A DNA stretch of 24,294 bases from Candidatus Aenigmatarchaeota archaeon. Lineage in GTDB: Archaea > Aenigmatarchaeota > Aenigmatarchaeia > QMZS01. Positions 1 to 7,141 of this stretch are shown here, one piece after another. The position numbers and the translations under genes were made by a program. Where the stretch lies: NCBI GenBank assembly GCA_016932615.1, contig JAFGCN010000004.1:1-24294 (forward strand). Direction: 5' to 3'. The notes below the pieces were generated by a model. The model searched no databases. It saw nothing but the letters and a program-made list of their open reading frames with translations, and was not told where the DNA came from. The first letter of the stretch is position 1. Every line of letters begins with the position of its first letter.

Positions 1-21
1 AGTAATAACATATAATAACCT

Positions 22-125
22 TAAAAAATAATACTTGTTGTTGAAAAAATACCTTTTTTAATAATTTCCGGTGCTTTTTTAAGCAGATTGAAGTGTTCCA
101 CAGGAAATGATGGGGTGAAGCCCCA
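22..125 (-). terminator. possible 3' end of the AAA+ ATPase transcript
   Basis: A short hairpin (TGGGG/CCCCA, 111-125) lies directly after the minus-strand stop codon. Further downstream the minus strand has T runs at about 44-49 and 23-28, the usual form of archaeal termination signals. No gene is visible in bases 1-128. Confidence 0.3.
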
Positions 126-128
126 AAA

Positions 129-1208
129 TTATGCCTTTACAAGTTTGGTTCTGGTTTGCGGGCCGAGAAGATATGCGTATGCCTTTCCGTTTTTGCTTCT
201 TTCTATATATCCTTCTTCAAGCATTCTTTTGAGAAGATTATTTACAGCACGAAGAGCGTGTTTTTCCGAAGGATAATCATTTATTTTCTTTGCAAGGTCT
301 GTCGGTGTTTGCGGTTCTTCTTCAAGCAAAAGGTCTATTATTTTTTTCTGTTTTTCGGGAAGATCCTTTAATTTGTTCGCGTCATAATTTCCTATTATTT
401 TTCCTGATTTGGATTCGCCAAGCAGGTTTTCATTTATTTCGTCTGCGTTTTTCTCTGCAGCGAGGTTAAACATGTGGTTGCATAAAGTAAGGACATCTCT
501 GGGAAAGCCACCTGTTCTCTGGTATATGAAATCTATGGATTTTGGAGTAAATGGGCGAATTTCTTTTCCTCCCGCGTATTCTATCCTCTTTCTTATAAGC
601 TCTTCAGTTTCGTCTCTTGACAGGGCAGACAGTTCTATTTTTTCGCTTACCCTCTTTTTTAAGGTTTCCAGGTTTTTTGTAAGGATATCATCAAATATTG
701 GAAGGCCGGATAGCACAAAGGTTATATTTTGAGTCTGGTCGGAAATTACCCTTAGCCACTCGAGAACTTCAATGCTTGCCTCGTGGGCTTCGTCTATAAA
801 TATTACCTTGTGTTCATTTGTAATTTTGTTAAGGTAATCTGAAATGTGGTGGACCTCTTTGGGCTTTTTTAGAAACAAACGAGTTATGAATGGAACGTCT
901 TTGTGGAAATAATCTGCAAGTTTTATCAGCTCTTCGGTCTTTCTGGGCGGCTTTCCAACAAATATATAATTTTTTTGGCTATCACAAAGGTGGTTTATCA
1001 GGGTTGTCTTTCCACTGCCAGTGGGACCCATGAGAAGCAGCAATTTCTGGCGCTGTTCGATGTTTCTTAAAAGAGTTGCGACCTGGTTTTTATAGCCCAC
1101 CCTGAGGGAAGGAATTATCTCAAGAGTGAAGGGGGTTCTTTGCAACTCATGCTTTTTTAGCCATTCCCTATATTTGCCAATTTCATCTTCTCTTTCCATT
1201 TTGTTCAT
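129..1208 (-). CDS. AAA+ ATPase with C-terminal winged helix; candidate Orc1/Cdc6-like initiator
   Basis: A 359-residue P-loop ATPase. Walker A is GPTGSGKT (61-68) and Walker B is IFIDEAH (136-142). There is a sensor-1-like stretch NITFVLSG (161-168), a GGFPRD sensor-2-like arginine motif (R237), and a C-terminal winged-helix region (about 285-350). This ATPase-plus-winged-helix layout is that of archaeal Orc1/Cdc6 origin-binding proteins, but the GG-x-PR motif is closer to the ExeA/TniB branch (AAA_22), so family membership is uncertain. The reading frame extends to a GTG at 1238, but that codon lies inside a TTCACGTGAA palindrome. I chose the ATG at 1208; the ATG at 1199 is also possible. 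The gene borders a kilobase of the same palindrome, which suggests that this protein binds it. The initiator role is inference. Confidence 0.85.
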   Translation of the reverse strand: MNKMEREDEIGKYREWLKKHELQRTPFTLEIIPSLRVGYKNQVATLLRNIEQRQKLLLLMGPTGSGKTTLINHLCDSQKNYIFVGKPPRKTEELIKLADYFHKDVPFITRLFLKKPKEVHHISDYLNKITNEHKVIFIDEAHEASIEVLEWLRVISDQTQNITFVLSGLPIFDDILTKNLETLKKRVSEKIELSALSRDETEELIRKRIEYAGGKEIRPFTPKSIDFIYQRTGGFPRDVLTLCNHMFNLAAEKNADEINENLLGESKSGKIIGNYDANKLKDLPEKQKKIIDLLLEEEPQTPTDLAKKINDYPSEKHALRAVNNLLKRMLEEGYIERSKNGKAYAYLLGPQTRTKLVKA

Positions 1209-1233
1209 GTTAAGTTCACGCTTTATTCTCAGG

Positions 1234-2220
1234 TTCACGTGAACACTCTATAACCATAATTTAGGATGCGGGTATATAAATATAGATTTGCGTGAAATTA
1301 ATTTCTTCATATTGTTTCACGCGCCATCTTTTTTGAGAAGAATTGGGGGCGGCGGCGAAGCAACGTATTGTTTATGAAGGTTTGGATTAATTCACGTGAA
1401 CTTCACACATCTTTAAAAGGTTCACCTTAAGAATGGAAGCTTGTGGATTGTTCCTCTCAGACTGCGCAATGATGGAGGGCTTTTTCACGTGAAATTCATA
1501 CACAAGCCCATATTAGTGGAATGTGCCTGGAGACATATGTATGGGGGAGCATATAGTTTTATTGTCATATTCACGTGAACTTCATGCTATTATGTGAACT
1601 ATGTGTGAACATCTAACTCTTTTTAGGGAGGGGTCTATTTTTTGTGAGAGTGTTTGTGGTGGCTTTGGGGACGGTCCGATCTCTATAACTGTTGCCTTTT
1701 ATAAGTTCACGTGAATATACTGTCCATATGCAGCCCGTATTTTTTCATTAATAGCATATTCACGTGAATTTCGTACCAAATTAAGGTTTTCTGCCCTAAC
1801 AGTTTCTGTGTCAAATCATCCTTGGGGGGTTTGTCCATGAAAAAGAATTGTTCACGTGAACTTCATATTATTTGGCGATAAATTGGATTAATTTAATCTT
1901 TATACCCCGATGCTCGCATTAGTTGAGCATTTCGTTTATGGTTTGCCTGCTCTTTTTTGTATAAGGGAACCATATATTCACGTGAACTTCACGCGTCGAC
2001 AGAAGGTTCCTGTGAGATTATTGTAGGTATTTAATCTAATCTCCAACCCCCAAGCTTATCTGCCCTTAACTTCACGTGAAGTTCACATGTGCAGAGATGT
2101 TCTTAAGGTGGTCAAGAAACCCCCCTTTAATTTGGCTTAGTTTTTAACCCTATATATAGAGGGGACCAGATTCACGTGAACTTCACAATCCCTGGAGGGG
2201 CTTGTTCACGTGAAGTTCAC
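1234..2220 (+). repeat. array of eleven TTCACGTGAA palindromes
   Basis: Exact copies of TTCACGTGAA start at 1234, 1391, 1484, 1570, 1706, 1759, 1851, 1977, 2071, 2171 and 2205. Start-to-start spacing runs from 34 to 157 bases. Nine of the eleven are followed on the + strand by one base and a third half-site: TTCAC at 1391, 1977, 2071, 2171 and 2205; TTCAT at 1484, 1570 and 1851; TTCGT at 1759. The copies at 1234 and 1706 lack it. The full box is TTCACGTGAA[c/g]TTCAC. All the extended copies point the same way. Isolated half-sites also occur, for example GTGAAC at 1594 and 1605. The irregular spacing and short unit exclude a CRISPR array. Confidence 0.97.
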
Positions 2221-2244
2221 GCAGCAAACTAGAAGCGGTTGTTT
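1239..2244. other. candidate replication origin (non-coding, repeat-rich)
   Basis: About 1 kb with no credible coding sequence on either strand, bounded by an ATPase/winged-helix gene on one side and a small winged-helix gene on the other. It contains the palindrome array and AT-rich stretches (about 1261-1320 and 1868-1912) that could unwind. Many archaeal origins lie beside orc1/cdc6 and carry repeated origin recognition boxes with a short dyad core (TTCC...GGAA). The TTCAC/GTGAA dyad here is not that consensus, so it would be a divergent box. Runs of four to six G or C also occur 5-45 bases before several boxes. An operator array or a plasmid-type origin is the alternative. Confidence 0.5.
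1273..1284 (-). promoter_or_regulatory. TATA box of the AAA+ ATPase gene
   Basis: The strong TATA-like tract TATATAAATATA puts transcription start near 1250-1253. The palindrome at 1234-1243 would then lie about 10-20 bases inside the transcript, where a bound protein could block transcription. That arrangement suggests autoregulation. Confidence 0.55.
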
Positions 2245-2538
2245 TTAAATATTCTTTGAAATCTCAAGGAATTTCCTCAATCTCTCAAGGCCGCCTTCAC
2301 GTATAATATCTACGACCTTTGGCTTGAGCCGTATTATCCTTAGCCCAAAATGGTTTCCTTTACCATCCTTTATTCCAAGATTATCCACTATATCGGAAAG
2401 GTCGCGCTCAAGGTAACGGTGAAGCGTTGCCGGAGGCACCTTTGTTATTTTAGAAAGGTTTCTAAGCCAGATTCCTTCCGGCTGGGCTGCCAGAACCTTA
2501 ATAATATTGTCCATTCTTGCCTGCTTGCTCGCCCCCAT
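2245..2538 (-). CDS. small winged-helix DNA-binding protein
   Basis: A 97-residue basic protein. Residues about 8-50 read as a helix-turn-helix: IIKVLAAQPEGIWLRNLSK, then a recognition-like helix PPATLHRYLERDL. A wing-like segment and a C-terminal helix follow. This resembles archaeal MarR/ArsR-like or generic winged-helix regulators, but I cannot name a family. The ATG at 2538 is about 23 bases from an AT-rich TATA-like tract (2556-2566), consistent with a leaderless message. It is encoded in the same direction as the ATPase, with the palindrome array between them. It could be a regulator of, or partner in, the candidate origin, or an unrelated neighbour. Confidence 0.75.
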   Translation of the reverse strand: MGASKQARMDNIIKVLAAQPEGIWLRNLSKITKVPPATLHRYLERDLSDIVDNLGIKDGKGNHFGLRIIRLKPKVVDIIREGGLERLRKFLEISKNI

Positions 2539-2567
2539 ATATTATATCTAGGGCTATTTATTAAAAA

Positions 2568-2582
2568 TGGAACAGTGTTCCA
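2568..2582. promoter_or_regulatory. palindrome upstream of the winged-helix gene
   Basis: TGGAACAGTGTTCCA is a perfect inverted repeat with 7-base arms around one central base. It abuts the upstream side of the TATA-like tract of the 2245-2538 gene, where the BRE or an activator/repressor site would be. It may be that regulator's own operator. A second small hairpin, GCCCT/AGGGC, lies at 2605-2618. Confidence 0.5.
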
Positions 2583-2673
2583 TGCGGATTCTGTCTCAGT
2601 TTTTGCCCTCACTAGGGCAGGAACAGACCCTCTTTTTAAGGCATAATCGCCAGATACCGACAAAAAATGGCAA

Positions 2674-2730
2674 CTCTCACACCCGCAGTTAGTGAATATT
2701 ACACAGTTATATCGGTAACCTCTCACACCC
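2674..2730 (+). repeat. direct repeat CTCTCACACCC (two copies)
   Basis: The 11-base unit CTCTCACACCC occurs at 2674-2684 and 2720-2730, 46 bases apart, upstream of the promoter of the gene at 2760. The second copy lies in the loop of an inverted repeat (TAACCT 2716-2721, AGGTTA 2733-2738). It could be a regulatory site; the function is unknown. Confidence 0.45.
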
Positions 2731-2735
2731 AAAGG

Positions 2736-2743
2736 TTATATTA
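2736..2743 (+). promoter_or_regulatory. TATA-like box for the pilin-like gene
   Basis: TTATATTA lies about 20 bases before the ATG at 2760, consistent with a leaderless transcript starting at or near the start codon. Confidence 0.45.
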
Positions 2744-2759
2744 GGCGTCACTTAATATT

Positions 2760-3071
2760 ATGAAAGGAGCCCTGGACAAGGAATTTGCTGTAGGCCTGAT
2801 AATTGTTTTTGGGGTGCTTGTGATTGCCTTGCTCTTCTATTTCAAGTTCATAAAGATTGGGGGCTTAGAAATAGGAAACACGCAGGATCTTAGCGCCGAA
2901 TGCGCCCGGTGGGTTTCAACAAGCCCACCCTGCAAAGAAACAAACCCCATTGAAACATCGCTTGATTCTTATCCGGGGTTGAAAGCAGCATATATAGCAA
3001 CAATGCCCCCACCGACAGACCTGAGAACAGCTCTTGATATGGCGAAAGCTTTCTGCTCCTGCCCTTGGTAA
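2760..3071 (+). CDS. small membrane-anchored protein with pilin-like N-terminus
   Basis: 103 residues, no family recognised. The N-terminus MKGALDKEFAVG is followed by a hydrophobic segment (about 10-30). A K-G pair, then E-F five to six positions on, then a hydrophobic helix matches the layout of archaeal class III (type IV pilin) signal peptides such as K-G-Q-x-S-x-E-F. If it is processed, a prepilin peptidase would cut near residue 3. The extracytoplasmic part is small and has four cysteines (48, 58, 99, 101), including a C-terminal CSCPW, which suggests disulfides. The next gene, 34 bases downstream, is also a single-pass membrane protein, so the two may form a pair. The pilin reading is inference from the N-terminus only. 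Confidence 0.7.
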   Translation: MKGALDKEFAVGLIIVFGVLVIALLFYFKFIKIGGLEIGNTQDLSAECARWVSTSPPCKETNPIETSLDSYPGLKAAYIATMPPPTDLRTALDMAKAFCSCPW

Positions 3072-3105
3072 ATATTGGCTTCTTTTTATTTCTGAAAGAT
3101 TAGTT

Positions 3106-3579
3106 ATGCAGAATATGATGGCCCCTAAGAATAGGAAGGAACTGGTGAGGAAAACCGCCATAGCTTTTGCGCTAATGGTGGGTCTTTTGTTTGTCCTTGA
3201 AATTATAGCAATACCTCTTTCTTATAGGGATTCCGGCTCAGAGAGTACAGCACAGGAAGATTTTAGTCAGAAGTTTGCCTCCAAGTGGATTTTTGAAAAC
3301 CTGACAGAAGAAGAGAAAGGATATCTCATACAGAACCAGAAGACGGTTGCAACTTATTATTACACCACCTCTCCTGACTTTTTTGAGCTTGAGTCGCTTG
3401 TAAGCCAGTTCCAGGGACAGGTTATATTACAGAGGCAAAAATCCGACCGGCATGAAGTTGAGCTTGTCAGCAGGAGAGAAACTGTATTTGTTGATAATTT
3501 GACACAGGAAAAAATATTTGCCGGACTTTGCCAGGTCCTGATTCTTCCTCCACCAGATTGTTCTTCTATAGAATATTAG
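3106..3579 (+). CDS. hypothetical single-pass membrane protein
   Basis: 157 residues, no family recognised. A basic N-terminus (PKNRKELVRK) is followed by one hydrophobic segment (about 18-38) and then a mostly polar, probably extracytoplasmic domain rich in Gln, Ser and Glu, ending in a proline- and cysteine-containing tail (PPPDCSSIEY). The frame is open back to 3034, but that would overlap the preceding gene. The ATG at 3106 leaves a 34-base gap and puts the membrane segment near the N-terminus; ATGs at 3115 and 3118 are alternatives. It is probably co-transcribed with the pilin-like gene. The shared single-pass layout hints at a joint surface role. Confidence 0.65.
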   Translation: MQNMMAPKNRKELVRKTAIAFALMVGLLFVLEIIAIPLSYRDSGSESTAQEDFSQKFASKWIFENLTEEEKGYLIQNQKTVATYYYTTSPDFFELESLVSQFQGQVILQRQKSDRHEVELVSRRETVFVDNLTQEKIFAGLCQVLILPPPDCSSIEY

Positions 3580-3594
3580 CTTATTTCTGGCAAG

Positions 3595-3610
3595 TTCACG
3601 TGAAGTTCAC
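3595..3610 (+). repeat. isolated twelfth origin-type box
   Basis: A full box, TTCACGTGAAGTTCAC, identical to the best-formed members of the array 1.4 kb away and in the same orientation. It lies between the hypothetical membrane gene and infB, about 100 bases before the infB start codon. Confidence 0.9.
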
Positions 3611-3706
3611 GCTCCACCCGACCAGTACACATTGGATAAAAAGGGCAAAATCGCCCTCCAGCCAAACTATTAGAAGACCTTAAGCGCTATATTTATGTAA
3701 GCTATT

Positions 3707-5416
3707 ATGTTCAGGCAGCCCATAGTGACGGTTCTTGGCCATGTTGACCATGGAAAAACAACCCTTCTGGATTACATCAGAAACACGAGAGTTGCAAAAA
3801 AAGAAGTTGGGGGGATTACACAGGATATTGGGGCAACAAATCTTCCGATGAACCTTATTTTTGACCTTGCCAGCAGCTACCTTGAGCCAATCAAGAATAA
3901 GATAAATATTCCGGGGCTTCTGTTCATAGACACACCCGGCCACCTGGCGTTCACATCCATGAGGGAAAAGGGGGGTGCAATTGCGGACCTGGCAGTGCTT
4001 GTTATTGATATTAATGAAGGGCTAAAGCCGCAGACACTTGAAAGCCTGGATATACTGAGAAAATTCAAGACCCCCTTTGTAATAGCCCTGACTAAAATAG
4101 ATAGGATTTCTGGGTGGAAAAATCTGGACAAGGACTTTATAAAAAATTACGAGATTCAGTCGGAATCAACAAAGCAGGAATTTGAAAACAAATTTTACAC
4201 GCGCGTAAGCGAACTTTCAGAATTAGATTTCAATATAGAGCTATTCTACAAGATAAAAGATTTTACAAGGGAGATTGCAGCAGTTCCGTGTTCGGGTATG
4301 ACTGGGGAAGGTGTGCTGAACCTTTTTGTTGTGCTTATCGGCCTCTCCCAGAAGTTTCTTTCCGAGGAGCTTAAGGTATCGGATAAGGGGCGGGGAGTTA
4401 TTCTTGAGGTAAAAAAAGAGGATAAGATTGGAAGCAATATAGACGCCATACTTTATGATGGAACTCTCTCTGTTGGAGACAGAATTCTGGTGGAGGGGGT
4501 CGAGCCGTTTGAGGTAAAAGTAAGGGCACTTTTGAAGCCAGCATCAATTCAGGACATAAGGGTTGAGAAGAAATTCATCGGCGTCGAAACTATTGCTGCG
4601 TCCTCAGGGGTCAAGATTCTCGGAAAGAACGTGGAGCTTTCCGTTGCCGGCTCGAATTTTTTTGTGATTCGCGATGATGCCGAAAAGGCAAACCTTCTGG
4701 CGGAAATAAACACAAGCACAAAGTCAAGGGAGATTGAGGACAGCAAGAAGGGAATAATCCTTCGCGCCCAGACCCTTGGAAACCTTGAAGCTTTGCTCAA
4801 TGTCTTTGAGAAGTTTCCGGTGCGCAGGGCAAAGGTTGGGCTTCCCACAAAAGAGGACCTGCTTCTTTTGGAAAATGCACCGCCTGAAGAAAAAGTGCTG
4901 GTGTGCTTTGGAGTGCAAAACCCACTTTCGGATATGGCCGAGGAAAAAGGTATTAGGGTTATAGAGGAAGGCATCATCTACAAGCTTTACGAGGAATTCA
5001 TAAAATGGCAGGAGAACCTGGAAAAAGAGCTTGAAGCGCAAAAGGAGGCGCGCATTAAGAAGCTTGCAAAAGTCAGGTTTCTTCCAGACTTTGTGTTCCG
5101 CCAAAGCAACCCGGCGGTTATAGGGGTCGAGGTTATCGAAGGCGTGCTTAGGGATAAGACCCGCCTTATGGGGATTGACGGAAAAATCCTGGGCGAAGTA
5201 ATACAGATGCAAAAGGAGGGCGAAGTAATTAAAACTCTTGAGAAGGAGGACCGCGCGGCGGTGTCAATAAGCGGGGTTACAGTTGGCAGGAATATCCGTG
5301 AAGGCGACACTATGTACACATTTGTAACCCGGGAAGACTACCGGGAGCTTAAGGGATACGAAAAGGCAAACCAGGACCTTCTTGAGGAGATAAGAAAGAT
5401 ACTGAATTATCGTTGA
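3707..5416 (+). CDS. infB: translation initiation factor aIF5B (IF2 family)
   Basis: A 569-residue GTPase that promotes ribosomal subunit joining and helps position initiator tRNA. It begins directly with the GTPase domain, as archaeal aIF5B does, without the long N-terminal extension of bacterial IF2 or eukaryotic eIF5B. G1 is GHVDHGKT (11-18), the switch-2/G3 motif is DTPGH (75-79), and G4 is TKID (129-132) in place of NKID. A G5-like SGMTGEG follows. The linking beta-barrels and C-terminal domains complete the usual archaeal length of about 600 residues. The ATG at 3707 is chosen because MFRQPIVTVLGHVDHGKT aligns with the start of the family. An AT-rich tract at 3687-3697 is close for a TATA box, so the promoter is unclear. 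The gene for its tRNA partner is also in this window (16862). Confidence 0.97.
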   Translation: MFRQPIVTVLGHVDHGKTTLLDYIRNTRVAKKEVGGITQDIGATNLPMNLIFDLASSYLEPIKNKINIPGLLFIDTPGHLAFTSMREKGGAIADLAVLVIDINEGLKPQTLESLDILRKFKTPFVIALTKIDRISGWKNLDKDFIKNYEIQSESTKQEFENKFYTRVSELSELDFNIELFYKIKDFTREIAAVPCSGMTGEGVLNLFVVLIGLSQKFLSEELKVSDKGRGVILEVKKEDKIGSNIDAILYDGTLSVGDRILVEGVEPFEVKVRALLKPASIQDIRVEKKFIGVETIAASSGVKILGKNVELSVAGSNFFVIRDDAEKANLLAEINTSTKSREIEDSKKGIILRAQTLGNLEALLNVFEKFPVRRAKVGLPTKEDLLLLENAPPEEKVLVCFGVQNPLSDMAEEKGIRVIEEGIIYKLYEEFIKWQENLEKELEAQKEARIKKLAKVRFLPDFVFRQSNPAVIGVEVIEGVLRDKTRLMGIDGKILGEVIQMQKEGEVIKTLEKEDRAAVSISGVTVGRNIREGDTMYTFVTREDYRELKGYEKANQDLLEEIRKILNYR

Positions 5417-5441
5417 CTACCCGATTTTGGCAAAATGTTCG

Positions 5442-5450
5442 TTATATAAA
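5442..5450 (+). promoter_or_regulatory. TATA box of gltX
   Basis: TTATATAAA is centred about 26 bases before the ATG at 5472. It sets the gltX start there and rejects the upstream in-frame ATG at 5427, which would precede the TATA box. Confidence 0.65.
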
Positions 5451-5471
5451 TTTTTCCGACAATTTAAATTA

Positions 5472-7133
5472 ATGGACGTCGATAAGTTGATTCTCAGAAG
5501 ATATGCACTTTCAAATGCGATAAAATACCATGGGAAAGCCGACGCTGGGTCAGTTATAGGCAAGATTCTTATAGAAAAGCCAGAGCTAAAAAAAGACGCA
5601 AAAGAGCTTAAGGGGCTTATTGAGCAGATGGTTATTGAAATTAACAAAATGAAGCCAGAAGACCAGAAAAAAGAGCTTGAAGCCCTGGGCGGGGCAATAA
5701 AAGAGCAAAAGCAGAAGGAGAAGGAAATGATACCTCTCCTGAAGGTTAAGTATGACTTTGTGGTCAGGTTTGCGCCTAACCCCAATGGGCCTCTTCACCT
5801 GGGTAATGCCCGGCAGGCGGTTGTTAACTGGCTTTACAGAAATCTTTATAATGGCACTTTCCTATTGAGGTACGATGACACAGACCCAAAAAACAAGAAG
5901 CCCATGAAGGAAGCTTACAAGTGGATTTTGGAAGATTTGGAATGGCTGGGAGTAAAGCCGGATAAGGTTTATCACGCTTCAAAGCGGCTTGACACTTATT
6001 ACGAACACTTTGAGAAACTGATTAAGATGGACAAGGCATATCTTTGCACCTGCGACAGGGAGGAATTCAAGAAGCTCCGGGAAAAGGGAATGCCCTGTCC
6101 TTGCAGGGACATGTCTTCGGCAACCCAGTTGAAGCGCTGGGAAAAGATGCTCAAACATGGATTCAAGGAGGGCGAGGTTGTTGCCCGAGTCAAGACCGAC
6201 CTTCTGGACAAGAATGTTTCGGTAAGGGACTGGCCGGCTTTTAGGATAATAGACAACCCCGAGCACCCCCTTGTAAAAAACAAGTTTGTCTGGCCTCTGC
6301 TTGATTTTGCTTCTGCAGTTGACGACCACCTTCTTGGAGTCACCCATATCATAAGGGGAACGGACCTTGCGCTTTCAAGAAACAAACAGCTTTATGTTTA
6401 CAATTACTTCAAATGGAAATACCCAATAATAAAGCTCCAGGGCCGATTCAGCGTTGCCGATACTGAGCTTTCGAAGTCAAAGGTTTCAGAAGGAATAAAG
6501 AACGGGACTTACAGCGGATGGGATGACGTGCGGCTTGCAACAGTAAGGGCTTTCAAACGGAAAGGTTACTTCCCAGAAGCTATCTCAAATATGATAAAGG
6601 AGATAGGCCCTAAAATTCGTGATGTTGAGGTGTCATGGGATTACATCAACAGCTTCAACAGAAAGCTTCTCGACCCTCTTGCAAACCGCTACTTCTTCGT
6701 CGAGGACCCGGTGGAGATAATGATTATGAACCCGCCTGCAGACAAGGAGACAAAGGTTCCTCTTCACCCGGATTATCCTGACCGGGGTGACCGGGCGCTC
6801 AAGGTTGGAAAATCGTTTTATATTTCAAAGGAGGACTTCCAAAAATACAATGGAAAGATTGTCCGGCTTATAGGGCTTTATAATATAAGGCTCGGAAAGC
6901 AGTCGCAGTTTCTTGGAAAGCAGGTTTTGCCATATCCAAAAATCCAGTGGGTTCCAAAGGACGCCATTTCAATGAAAGTGCTAAAGCCCGATAATACCCT
7001 TATGAAGGGGCTTGTCGAAAGGGAAATAACTAAAATCAAGCCGGGTGAGAGAGTCCAGTTGCAGAGGATTTGCTTTGTCTATCTTGATGTTGTAAAGCCA
7101 GATTATGTTTATGGCTACTACATCCATAATTAG
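5472..7133 (+). CDS. gltX: glutamyl-tRNA synthetase, archaeal type
   Basis: A 553-residue class I synthetase that attaches glutamate to tRNA(Glu). In archaea it usually also charges tRNA(Gln) for later amidation by GatDE or GatCAB. An archaeal N-terminal extension (about 1-90) precedes the catalytic core. The HIGH-type motif is PLHLGNAR (107-114) after FAPNPNG, and the KMSKS-type motif is LSKSK (333-337). Two Cys pairs (CTC 192-194, CPC 209-211) look like a metal knuckle inserted in the catalytic domain. The C-terminal part is the beta-barrel anticodon-binding region shared by archaeal GluRS and eukaryotic GlnRS/GluRS. The start is set by the TATA box 26 bases upstream. The gene converges with the SLOG-like gene, leaving 8 bases between them. 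Confidence 0.96.
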   Translation: MDVDKLILRRYALSNAIKYHGKADAGSVIGKILIEKPELKKDAKELKGLIEQMVIEINKMKPEDQKKELEALGGAIKEQKQKEKEMIPLLKVKYDFVVRFAPNPNGPLHLGNARQAVVNWLYRNLYNGTFLLRYDDTDPKNKKPMKEAYKWILEDLEWLGVKPDKVYHASKRLDTYYEHFEKLIKMDKAYLCTCDREEFKKLREKGMPCPCRDMSSATQLKRWEKMLKHGFKEGEVVARVKTDLLDKNVSVRDWPAFRIIDNPEHPLVKNKFVWPLLDFASAVDDHLLGVTHIIRGTDLALSRNKQLYVYNYFKWKYPIIKLQGRFSVADTELSKSKVSEGIKNGTYSGWDDVRLATVRAFKRKGYFPEAISNMIKEIGPKIRDVEVSWDYINSFNRKLLDPLANRYFFVEDPVEIMIMNPPADKETKVPLHPDYPDRGDRALKVGKSFYISKEDFQKYNGKIVRLIGLYNIRLGKQSQFLGKQVLPYPKIQWVPKDAISMKVLKPDNTLMKGLVEREITKIKPGERVQLQRICFVYLDVVKPDYVYGYYIHN

Positions 7134-7141
7134 GTTATTCT

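Noticed and set aside
1208-1238. GTG start at 1238 for the AAA+ ATPase
   Set aside because: The codon lies inside an array palindrome, and the extra ten residues add nothing family-like. The ATG at 1208 is more likely, although not proven.
1234-2220. CRISPR array
   Set aside because: The unit is only 10-16 bases and the spacing varies from 34 to 157 bases. There are no spacer-sized regular gaps and no cas genes.
3034-3105. Longer N-terminus for the hypothetical membrane protein
   Set aside because: It would overlap the preceding gene and move the membrane segment away from the N-terminus.
5427-5471. Upstream ATG of gltX
   Set aside because: It precedes the TATA box at 5442-5450, which places the transcript start at the ATG at 5472.
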